DNA of 64,000 nt from UBA1765 sp045615885 (GTDB lineage: Bacteria; Fibrobacterota; Fibrobacteria; Fibrobacterales; Fibrobacteraceae): positions 37,824 through 101,823 of the forward strand of contig JAZLFR010000010.1 in the NCBI GenBank assembly GCA_045615885.1. The letters are read 5' to 3'. A program made the position numbers and the translations under genes. Numbering within the stretch: the first letter of the stretch is position 1; the number at the start of each line of letters is the position of its first letter. Shown here piece after piece: positions 1-6,387 of the stretch. The notes beneath the pieces are model-generated. The model did not search any database. It saw only the letters and a list, made by a program, of their open reading frames with translations, and was not told the origin of the DNA.

Positions 1-98
1 AAATAGGTTATGTAAAACACAATGATACTGAAGATTGCTTGAAGGAATTAGAAGAAATTGGGAAAATGCTTTATGCTTTGAAAAATAGGGAAATTTAA
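1..98 (+). CDS. Four-helix-bundle protein (23S rRNA intervening-sequence type), 3' end only
   Basis: The frame that starts at base 3 runs to TAA at 96-98 and reads IGYVKHNDTEDCLKELEEIG followed by KMLYALKNREI. This closely matches the C-terminus of the complete gene at 2006-2371 (VGFVKHEEIEVLLNSL, then VEIGKMLYALQN), so the two are paralogues. The family (S23 / IVP four-helix bundle) was first found inside intervening sequences of 23S rRNA genes; its biochemical role is not known. Most of the gene lies left of the window. It directly precedes the period-7 repeat at 105-139 and the DUF58 gene. Confidence 0.75.
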   Translation, partial: IGYVKHNDTEDCLKELEEIGKMLYALKNREI

Positions 99-104
99 AA
101 TTTT

Positions 105-139
105 CTGTTCTCTGTCCTCTGTACTCTGTATTCTGACCT
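105..139. repeat. Heptanucleotide tandem repeat (5 x CTGTNYT)
   Basis: Five consecutive 7-mers (ctgttct, ctgtcct, ctgtact, ctgtatt, ctgacct) fill the gap between the four-helix-bundle gene and the DUF58 start codon, ending exactly one base before ATG at 140. No purine-rich Shine-Dalgarno sequence remains in front of that ATG. Confidence 0.85.
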
Positions 140-1027
140 ATGTTAAATAAAGATATTCTAAAAACTGTTGCTCGCATTGAGCTTTCTGTGAAGGGGAAGC
201 TTGATGCCGTGATGACTGGTGCATACCATAGTTCCTTTAAGGGGAACGGTATGGAGTTTAGCGAGGTGCGCGAGTATGTGCCTGGCGATGACGTTCGTAC
301 CATTGACTGGAATGTTACTGCCCGCACCGGGACTCCGTACATTAAGAAGTTCGTGGAAGAGCGTGAGCTTTCGATGCTTTTGATGGTGGACGCCAGTTCC
401 AGTTCTGAATTTGGTAGCGGTAAGCAGATGAAGGGCGAAGCTATGGCTGCCCTTACCGCGCTACTAGCCTTTGCAGCAACAAAGAACAACGACAAGGTTG
501 GTCTTTTGATTTTTACGGACCAGGTGGAGCTTTTTATTCCACCTGCAAAGGGCCGTAAACATGTGCTTAGACTTGTTCGTGAGATTCTTTACTTTAAGCC
601 TCAGCACCATGGCACGGATTTGCAGGTTGCTCTGGAATACGCTGGCAAGATTCTTACCCGCCGCTCCGTTGTCGTCGTGATGTCTGACTTTTTGGATGCC
701 GGTTTTGACAGCTCTTTCAAGGTGCTTCGCAAAAAGCATGATGTTCTTGCCGTTGCCGTGAACGATGTGCGCGAAACGGAACTGCCGCCAGTTGGCCTCG
801 TGGAACTTGAAGACCCTGAAACGGGTGAAACGCTGTTGATTGACACGGGCGACGCAAGTTTCCGTGAAGCGTTCATGCGCGAATCCAGAAAGAACTCCAA
901 GGAAATTGCCGAGAAGTTTGCAAAGATGTCTGTAGATTTTGTGCGCATTCTTGTGCAGGATGATTTCCAGGAAACTGCGGCACCCTTGATTGAACACTTT
1001 AGAAGGCGTGCAAGGGCTAGAGCTTAG
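140..1027 (+). CDS. DUF58 domain protein of the Bat operon
   Basis: A 295-residue cytosolic protein. The DUF58 signature EVREYVPGDDVRTIDWN lies near residues 42-58, followed by a von Willebrand A-like fold with the degenerate metal-site motif DASSSS near residue 84. DUF58 proteins are usually encoded between a MoxR ATPase and BatA/BatB in aerotolerance operons; MoxR would lie left of the window. The start is the first ATG after the heptamer repeat and has no clear ribosome binding site. The BatD-like gene follows 33 bp downstream. Family call is firm; the molecular function of DUF58 is not established. Confidence 0.9.
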   Translation: MLNKDILKTVARIELSVKGKLDAVMTGAYHSSFKGNGMEFSEVREYVPGDDVRTIDWNVTARTGTPYIKKFVEERELSMLLMVDASSSSEFGSGKQMKGEAMAALTALLAFAATKNNDKVGLLIFTDQVELFIPPAKGRKHVLRLVREILYFKPQHHGTDLQVALEYAGKILTRRSVVVVMSDFLDAGFDSSFKVLRKKHDVLAVAVNDVRETELPPVGLVELEDPETGETLLIDTGDASFREAFMRESRKNSKEIAEKFAKMSVDFVRILVQDDFQETAAPLIEHFRRRARARA

Positions 1028-1060
1028 GATCTAGAATGTTGATGTTTAAATGGATTATGT

Positions 1061-2005
1061 ATGCTTGAATCTTTTAAGTTAAAATACTGGAACGTAATAC
1101 TTCTTGCATCTTGCATCTTGCATCTTGCATCTGTTTCTGTTTATGCCTTCGATGTTGGCGTGAATGCCTCGGTGAGTTCATCGCAGGTGTTCATTGGCGA
1201 TGTGTTTACTTACCGTGTTGAAGTAACAGCCCCGAAGGGCGCTTCCGTAGAGTTGCCGAGTTTTGTAGGCAATTTGGGTAGCTTTGAAGTGCGCGACTGG
1301 AACACTTCGGAGACCCCGGTTGGTGAAACTTCTAAAACGGTATGGACGGCGACGCTAAATACCTTTGTGAGCGGCGATTTTGCACTTGCTCCTCAGCAGG
1401 TTATTGTTGTTTTTGATGGCGATTCTGTGCAGGCTGTTACAGACCCGGTGCCTGTTCGCGTTTCGATGCGCACGACCGATGCCGACATGGACATTTTGGA
1501 AGTGGAAGAGCCTATGGAAATGCCTGGCACGCCGTGGTATGTGTTTGTGCTCATAGCCCTTGGCATTTTGCTTGTGGCAGGCCTTGCTTACTTTGCATTC
1601 AAGAACTGGAGAAAAACGGAGGTCATAAAAATTTTGCCGCCGTATGAAGAAGCCGTGCTTACATTGAAAAATTTGAAGGACAAAAACCTTGCGGTTACTG
1701 ACCAGGCTGCATTCTTTATGGCGCTTGGAATCATTGTGCGCCGCTATGTGGAACGCAGGTTTGAAACCGATATTTTGGATGCTACGACTGCAGAACTTAG
1801 ACAGCGCATGGCACATGTTCATGGCTTGCCCGAAGCGTTCAAGGCAGGAGTTGTAAGCCTTGCCGAAGAAACGGAACCTGTAAAATTTGCCAAGATGAAA
1901 CTTGGTGAAGACCGTGCGGAGCATTGGATGAATTTTGCAGAAGAAATGGTGGAGAAGACGAAGCCGGTGGATCAGGGAAAGGAGTCAGATAGAGGAGTCA
2001 GGTAA
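1061..2005 (+). CDS. BatD-like membrane protein
   Basis: A 314-residue protein with an N-terminal signal peptide (cleavage likely after SVYA, near residue 29), an extracytoplasmic beta-rich domain (about 30-155), one transmembrane helix (YVFVLIALGILLVAGLAYFA, about 159-178) and a cytoplasmic helical tail. The layout is that of a short BatD, and the place between DUF58 and BatA supports it. The hydrophobic core of the signal peptide is encoded by four perfect copies of the 7-mer cttgcat at 1103-1130, so slippage of one copy would shift the frame. Exact role unknown; it probably forms a membrane complex with the VWA proteins. Confidence 0.75.
   Translation: MLESFKLKYWNVILLASCILHLASVSVYAFDVGVNASVSSSQVFIGDVFTYRVEVTAPKGASVELPSFVGNLGSFEVRDWNTSETPVGETSKTVWTATLNTFVSGDFALAPQQVIVVFDGDSVQAVTDPVPVRVSMRTTDADMDILEVEEPMEMPGTPWYVFVLIALGILLVAGLAYFAFKNWRKTEVIKILPPYEEAVLTLKNLKDKNLAVTDQAAFFMALGIIVRRYVERRFETDILDATTAELRQRMAHVHGLPEAFKAGVVSLAEETEPVKFAKMKLGEDRAEHWMNFAEEMVEKTKPVDQGKESDRGVR
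1103..1130. repeat. Heptanucleotide tandem repeat (4 x CTTGCAT) inside a signal-peptide coding region
   Basis: Four perfect head-to-tail copies of cttgcat occur inside codons 15-24 of the BatD-like gene. Because 7 is not a multiple of 3, gain or loss of one unit breaks the reading frame. Confidence 0.9.
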
Positions 2006-2375
2006 ATGAATTCCGTGAAAAATTTAGTTGTATGGCAAAAGGCTATGGATGTTGCTGAAAATATTTATAAAATAACGCAGCATTATCCAAAAGAAGAAAT
2101 GTATGGAATTATTTCGCAAATGAGACGTGCTGCCGTTTCAATTGCTAGTAATATTGCTGAAGGTCAAGGCAGAAATGGCAATGCTGAAAAGTGCCATTTC
2201 TATTCTATCGCTAATGGATCAAGAACGGAATTGGAAACTCAACTTCTTTTATCAGAAAGAGTTGGTTTTGTTAAACATGAAGAAATTGAAGTGTTGTTGA
2301 ATTCATTGGTGGAAATAGGAAAAATGTTGTATGCTTTGCAGAATAAACAGTTTTCTGACTCCTGTCACTGATTCC
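1981..2375. mobile_element. Inverted-repeat-bounded cassette carrying a four-helix-bundle (IVP) gene
   Basis: The left end at 1981-2001 reads GGAGTCAG, then ATAG, then AGGAGTCAG. The right end at 2355-2375, read on the minus strand, is GGAATCAG, TGAC, AGGAGTCAG. The two 21-bp ends match at 16 of the 17 core positions, with a diverged 4-bp spacer. Only the 2006-2371 gene lies between them. Members of this protein family occur inside stem-loop intervening sequences of 23S rRNA, so an inverted-repeat enclosure here suggests a mobile or formerly mobile unit inserted in the Bat operon. No target-site duplication is evident. Confidence 0.5.
2006..2371 (+). CDS. Four-helix-bundle protein (23S rRNA intervening-sequence protein family)
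   Basis: A 121-residue helical protein with the family signature MRRAAVSIASNIAEGQGR (about residues 40-57) and the C-terminal KMLYAL helix. The ATG at 2006 directly follows the TAA of the BatD-like gene. Proteins of this family are encoded in 23S rRNA intervening sequences and as free-standing genes; their function is unknown and they form pentameric bundles in solved structures. It does not belong to the Bat pathway and seems to be a passenger in the operon. A second copy, cut by the window edge, precedes the DUF58 gene. Confidence 0.88.
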   Translation: MNSVKNLVVWQKAMDVAENIYKITQHYPKEEMYGIISQMRRAAVSIASNIAEGQGRNGNAEKCHFYSIANGSRTELETQLLLSERVGFVKHEEIEVLLNSLVEIGKMLYALQNKQFSDSCH

Positions 2376-2394
2376 TTGAACTAGGAACTTGAAA

Positions 2395-3498
2395 ATGGAT
2401 ATTCTAGGTTACCATTTGCAGAATCCTGAGGCACTGTACCTTTTTGTGTTGGTGCCGCTCCTTGTTGCAGGATATGTATATCGTTTAAAGAAACGCAAGA
2501 GCACGGTGAAGTTCCCGGCGCTTGCCATTGCAAAACGAGCAAAGCCGAGTGCCCGTGTTAAGTTTAGGCATGTTGTGCCGCTTTTGCGCTTGCTTGCCCT
2601 TTGCTGTTTTATCATTGCCCTTGCCCGACCGCAGAGCGCTACCGAAGTGGAATACACATCTACAGATGGCGTAGATATCATGCTTGCGCTTGATGTGTCT
2701 GGCTCCATGTCCACATTGGATATGCTTACGAAGGCTGACCGCGTGAAGCTTGGCGTGATGAATGCGGAAAAGGTTTACCGTTCTGGTGAATTCTGGAAGT
2801 TTAGCCGTCTTGGTTATGCGAAGGGTGTGATTGCAGAGTTCATTCAAAAAAGACAGAGCGATAGAATTGGACTTTCAGTTTTTGCCGGTCGCGCCTTTAC
2901 GCAGTGCCCCCTCACTCTTGACTATGGTTCCCTGCTAGAGATCCTTTCTGCAGTCGATGACCTTGCTATGGATACTACGATTTCCAGAAGCACAGCCATA
3001 GGCGATGGTCTTATGAATTCCCTTGCCCGCATTGAAAAATCGCAGGCAAAATCTCGCGTCGTTGTGCTCCTTACCGATGGCCGCGACAATGCAAGCCTTG
3101 TGCCGCCTTTGCAGGCGGCTGAAGTTGCAAAGACGCTCGGCGTTAAGGTCTATACGATTGGCGTTGGTAAAATGAAGGGTAGCATTCTTGCGTTCCAGCA
3201 GAATCCTTGGACTGGCGAAATTTCTTGGGGTGAACGCGAGGCGGAACCTGAAGAGGGCATTGACGAAGGTATTTTGAAGCAGATTTCTTCGAAGACTGGC
3301 GGCCGTTTTTACAGGGCAGAAAATAAGGAACAGCTCGAAAACATTTATGAAGAAATCAATAGCTTGGAAAAGACCGAGATTCAGACGATTGCGTATGCCC
3401 GCTATGCAGAAAAGTTTTACCCATGGCTGCTTGCCGGTGCATTGCTGATTTTGGCAGAATTGTTGCTTGCCAATACCAAGTTTGTGAGGATTCCGTAA
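2395..3498 (+). CDS. VWA-domain membrane protein, BatA-like
   Basis: A 367-residue protein with membrane segments near residues 13-29 and 61-77, a von Willebrand A domain with a perfect MIDAS motif DVSGSM (Asp100), and a C-terminal membrane helix (LLAGALLILAELLLANTKF). The ALARPQ sequence before the VWA domain is typical of BatA/BatB. ATG 2395 has an AGGA box at 2383-2386; a TTG six bases upstream is less likely. BatA and BatB are thought to form a complex linked to oxygen or envelope stress tolerance. Fits the operon order. Confidence 0.88.
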   Translation: MDILGYHLQNPEALYLFVLVPLLVAGYVYRLKKRKSTVKFPALAIAKRAKPSARVKFRHVVPLLRLLALCCFIIALARPQSATEVEYTSTDGVDIMLALDVSGSMSTLDMLTKADRVKLGVMNAEKVYRSGEFWKFSRLGYAKGVIAEFIQKRQSDRIGLSVFAGRAFTQCPLTLDYGSLLEILSAVDDLAMDTTISRSTAIGDGLMNSLARIEKSQAKSRVVVLLTDGRDNASLVPPLQAAEVAKTLGVKVYTIGVGKMKGSILAFQQNPWTGEISWGEREAEPEEGIDEGILKQISSKTGGRFYRAENKEQLENIYEEINSLEKTEIQTIAYARYAEKFYPWLLAGALLILAELLLANTKFVRIP

Positions 3499-3516
3499 AT
3501 AGATGCAAGAAAGAAT

Positions 3517-3567
3517 ACAGAGGACAGAATACAGAGGACAGAAATAAGTAGGAAGTAGGAAGACGGA
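3517..3567. repeat. Two adjacent heptanucleotide repeat tracts
   Basis: Bases 3517-3544 hold acagagg, acagaat, acagagg, acagaaa. Bases 3547-3567 hold agtagga, agtagga, agacgga. The first tract is the reverse complement in type of the CTGTNYT tract at 105-139. Both lie in the 299-bp gap between the two VWA genes. Confidence 0.85.
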
Positions 3568-3595
3568 AGAAACCTGAAAATTGTAGTTTACCATT

Positions 3596-3661
3596 TCATT
3601 GCGAGCACTGCATGGCTGTCCAAGGCAATGTTCTGGATTGCTTCGCGTTGTTCGTGATGAC
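3596..3661. repeat. REP-like imperfect palindrome (TCATTGCGAGC ... CGTGATGA type)
   Basis: The segment starts TTCATTGCGAGC, contains CAATG and CTGGATTGC in its middle, and ends GTTCGTGATGAC. It resembles the widespread bacterial intergenic palindromes in which GTCATTGCGAGC and GCAATCC blocks face each other. A shorter form occurs at 61598-61624. No coding frame covers it. The rest of the 3499-3797 gap holds only the heptamer tracts and a weak atgcaag repeat at about 3670-3690. Confidence 0.55.
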
Positions 3662-3797
3662 AAGAGAAAATGCAAGAATTAGATGCAAGAGTTGTATAGT
3701 TAAGTAAGATTTTTTGATTATAAGGAGAATTGGAATATAGGCTTGATTGATGACAGATTTATCTTTTGTCTATCATCTATAGACTGATTACTAGTAT

Positions 3798-4826
3798 ATG
3801 AGATTTGCCGAACCGATGTTTTTGTGGGGCCTTTTTTCGCTCCCGCTATTAGCGTTACTTTTTTGGTATTCGTTCCATAGAAGAAAGAAACTTGCCGCCC
3901 GCTTTGTTTCGCTTTCGATGCTGCCCAAGGTTGCAACGAGCCTTTCGCCATGGCGCCGTCTGGTGAAGACTACATTGCTTCTTTTTGCCGTGGCATTTTT
4001 GTTTGTTGCACTTGCCCGCCCGCAGTGGGGCATGGCCATGGAACATGTGGAGCGCAAGGGCCTTGACCTTGTGCTTTTGCAGGACATTTCACTTTCGATG
4101 CTTGCAGAAGATATTAAGCCAAGCAGACTTGTGCGCTCCAAGCACGAAATTTCTGCATTCCTTGAAAACCTTGCTGGCGACAGGGTCGGCCTTGTCGCAT
4201 TCTCTGGCGATGCGAAGGTGATGGTGCCACTTACGCTTGATTACGGCACAGTGCAGATGATGATGCACGAATTGAATCCGGGCTGGCTTATGCCGGGTAC
4301 GAATCTTGAAAAGGCCATTCGCACGGGCATGCGCCTGTACCAGGCTTCCGGAACGGCAAGCAAGTATTCCGTGATGATTCTTATGACTGATGGTGAAGAA
4401 TTGGAAGCTTCAGCTGTTGCTGCGGCCCGCGAAGCCGCAAGTGCGGGCATCAAAATCTATACGATTGGGATTGGTTCCCTGGAAGGTGTTCCTATACCTG
4501 TGCCGACAAGAAATGGCGATGTGCAGTATAAGAAGGATCGTCAGGGCAATATCGTTACGACCCGACTTGAAGAACGCACTTTGCAAGATATTGCCGTTGC
4601 TACCGGCGGCAGGTATTTCCATGCCTCTCCAAGTGAATTCCAGTTGCAGAAGGTGCTTGAAGAAATTGCAACGCTTGAAAAGAAGGAACATTCTTCTGAC
4701 CAGGCGGAAGGCTATAAGGACCGTTACCAGATTTTCCTTGCGCTCGCTGCCCTCCTCTTTTTGGCAGAGGCCCTTGTTTCTGAACGTGGGAGAAACCGCA
4801 AGGCTTTGAACGGGAGGTTTTCATGA
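3798..4826 (+). CDS. VWA-domain membrane protein, BatB-like
   Basis: A 342-residue paralogue of the BatA-like protein. Two N-terminal membrane segments (about 8-25 and 56-74) are followed by ALARPQWGMAMEHV, a VWA domain with the MIDAS residues in QDISLSML (Asp96) and a C-terminal membrane helix (FLALAALLFLAEALV). The stop codon overlaps the ATGA of the next gene, so the two are probably translationally coupled. Together with BatA and the TPR proteins it probably forms an inner-membrane complex with periplasmic parts. Confidence 0.88.
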   Translation: MRFAEPMFLWGLFSLPLLALLFWYSFHRRKKLAARFVSLSMLPKVATSLSPWRRLVKTTLLLFAVAFLFVALARPQWGMAMEHVERKGLDLVLLQDISLSMLAEDIKPSRLVRSKHEISAFLENLAGDRVGLVAFSGDAKVMVPLTLDYGTVQMMMHELNPGWLMPGTNLEKAIRTGMRLYQASGTASKYSVMILMTDGEELEASAVAAAREAASAGIKIYTIGIGSLEGVPIPVPTRNGDVQYKKDRQGNIVTTRLEERTLQDIAVATGGRYFHASPSEFQLQKVLEEIATLEKKEHSSDQAEGYKDRYQIFLALAALLFLAEALVSERGRNRKALNGRFS

Positions 4827-5608
4827 TGAGACGAGAGACGAGAGACGAGAGGCGAGAGAGCCGAATGTTAAAACATTCGATTGTCTGTTTTCTTTTATCT
4901 GTTTTCTTATTTCTGCCTAATGCTTTTGCAAATGCGGTGAATGATGGCAATGTGCTTTTTGCTGCCGGCGATTATGCCGGAGCTTTGGAAAAGTACAACA
5001 AGGCCCGTATTGACGACCCTGCAAATCCGATCTTGTTCTATAACATTGGAACTTGCCAGTACATGCTTGGCAATTATGACGAGGCGAAAAAGGAGCTCGG
5101 CAGTGCCGTGCGCATGCCAGATACAAAGCTTGCATCGAAAGCAGCATACAATTTGGCGAACGCCTTCTTTAGAGCTGGCGAAAAGGCCGAAAGTTCCGAA
5201 AAGATCCAAGCGTTCCGAGAATCGCTGGGCTATTTGAAAAAGGCGATAGAACTGGACCCTGATTTTGAAAAGGCTAAAAAGAATGCCGAAATCGTGCAGC
5301 GCCGTTTGAAGGAAGCTCTCGATGAACAAAAGGAAAACCAGGACAAGAATCAAGACAATGACCAAAAGCAGCCGGAGCTTAGCGAAGCGGCGAAGGCTGC
5401 CCTTGCTCGCGCCAAGCAATTGTGCAAGCAGGGCCAATATGCGGCAGTGAAGGAACTTTTGGAAAAGACGATTGCTGAAGACGAAACGGCATCTAGCTTG
5501 AGTTCCTATTTGCAGAGAATTGAAGATGTCATCGACATTCAGGAAGGCCGCAAGCCGAAGGCTAAAATTGACGCATCCAATGCAGACAATGACTTGGAGG
5601 TGATATGA
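4823..5608 (+). CDS. TPR protein, BatC-like (secreted)
   Basis: A 261-residue protein: signal-like hydrophobic segment IVCFLLSVFLFLPNAFA, then tetratricopeptide repeats over about residues 40-150 (for example GDYAGALEKYNKARIDDPAN), and a charged helical tail. GGGAGG at 4811-4816 favours ATG 4823, overlapping the batB stop by 4 bp. That start adds the odd leader RRETRDERRESR, encoded by heptamer repeats. A start at ATG 4865 would give a normal signal peptide but has a weak binding site. BatC proteins carry TPRs and interact with BatA/BatB. Confidence 0.78.
   Translation: MMRRETRDERRESRMLKHSIVCFLLSVFLFLPNAFANAVNDGNVLFAAGDYAGALEKYNKARIDDPANPILFYNIGTCQYMLGNYDEAKKELGSAVRMPDTKLASKAAYNLANAFFRAGEKAESSEKIQAFRESLGYLKKAIELDPDFEKAKKNAEIVQRRLKEALDEQKENQDKNQDNDQKQPELSEAAKAALARAKQLCKQGQYAAVKELLEKTIAEDETASSLSSYLQRIEDVIDIQEGRKPKAKIDASNADNDLEVI
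4831..4858. repeat. Heptanucleotide tandem repeat (3 x ACGAGAG + GCGAGAG)
   Basis: Four units directly follow the ATGATGAG start region of the BatC-like gene, between its strong ribosome binding site and its signal-peptide codons. Confidence 0.9.
4884..4918. repeat. Heptanucleotide tandem repeat (TCTGTTT / TCTTTTA type), coding
   Basis: Five units (tctgttt, tctttta, tctgttt, tcttatt, tctgcct) encode the hydrophobic core of the BatC-like signal peptide. Pyrimidine-rich, opposite in sense to the purine-rich tract 26 bp upstream. Confidence 0.85.
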
Positions 5609-6339
5609 TTAGAGACGAAAGACGAAAGACGAAAGACGAAAGGTATAGGAGTCAGTTACAGGAGTCAGGAACAGGAAACTGCAAGGTTCAGAATGTCATG
5701 TTCTTGATTTTGTTGCTTGCGGTGTGCGCGTTTGCGGCTCCAAAGGTAAAAAGTGCAAATGCCTATTATGGCGATGCTGCGTACCAGTATTTTGAAAATC
5801 GTTTGCCGTCTGCCGAAATCACTTGCAAAGAAGGCCTAGAAAAATATCCGAACGATTCTCGTTTGCAAATGCTCTTGGAACGTATTCAGGAAGCTAAGGA
5901 CGAGCAGCAAAAGGAAAATCAGAAGAACAATCAGAATGGCAATGACCAAAACCAGGATCAGAACCAGGACGAAAACAAGGATAATCAGGACCAAGATAAA
6001 CAGAACCAGGATCAAAACCAGGACCAGCAAAATCAGGGTGGAGATTCCTCAAGTTCGAGTGAAAATTCCTCTGACAGCAATTCTGACCAAAATCAAAACC
6101 AGGGCGGTGGAGAAAGCTCTTCTAGCGAGGCGTCTTCAAATTCTAACGACGGTGAGCAGAATCAGCAGCAGGAACAGCCTGAAGAACAGCAGGCTGACGA
6201 AGGGCAGGAACCTGAAGATCCAAATGCGATGTCCAAGGCGGAAGCAGCCCAGTTGCTGAAGGATTTTGACGAGCAGAATGGCGAGCGAAAACCGTGGAAA
6301 CCTGCGCGCGGCCAAACATATCCTGAAAAGGACTGGTAA
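5605..6339 (+). CDS. BatC-like exported protein with Asn/Gln/Asp/Ser-rich region
   Basis: A 244-residue protein with a short TPR-like segment (YGDAAYQYFENRLPSAEITC) and a long low-complexity stretch rich in Asn, Gln, Asp and Ser (about residues 97-205), ending TYPEKDW. ATG 5605 overlaps the preceding stop (ATGA) and has GGAGG at 5596-5600. This gives a leader RDERRKTKDER encoded by heptamer repeats before the hydrophobic segment MFLILLLAVCAFA; ATG 5698 is the alternative start. It is probably the last gene of the Bat operon, and the polar region is probably disordered. Function inferred only from position. Confidence 0.7.
   Translation: MIRDERRKTKDERYRSQLQESGTGNCKVQNVMFLILLLAVCAFAAPKVKSANAYYGDAAYQYFENRLPSAEITCKEGLEKYPNDSRLQMLLERIQEAKDEQQKENQKNNQNGNDQNQDQNQDENKDNQDQDKQNQDQNQDQQNQGGDSSSSSENSSDSNSDQNQNQGGGESSSSEASSNSNDGEQNQQQEQPEEQQADEGQEPEDPNAMSKAEAAQLLKDFDEQNGERKPWKPARGQTYPEKDW
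5614..5668. repeat. Heptamer tract plus GGAGTCAG-N5-GGAGTCAG element
   Basis: Four copies of gacgaaa at 5614-5641 are followed by GGAGTCAG, TTACA, GGAGTCAG at 5648-5668. The second block has the same 8+5+8 architecture as the left end of the cassette at 1981-2001, but no four-helix-bundle gene is attached to it. Confidence 0.85.
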
Positions 6340-6387
6340 AGCAAAAATAACGGGGGCTCGTAATAAAATAATACTATTTTTAGCGTT

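Noticed and set aside
3517..5641. CRISPR array
   Set aside because: Repeats are 7 bp, imperfect and contiguous, without unique spacers of constant length; no cas gene is present.
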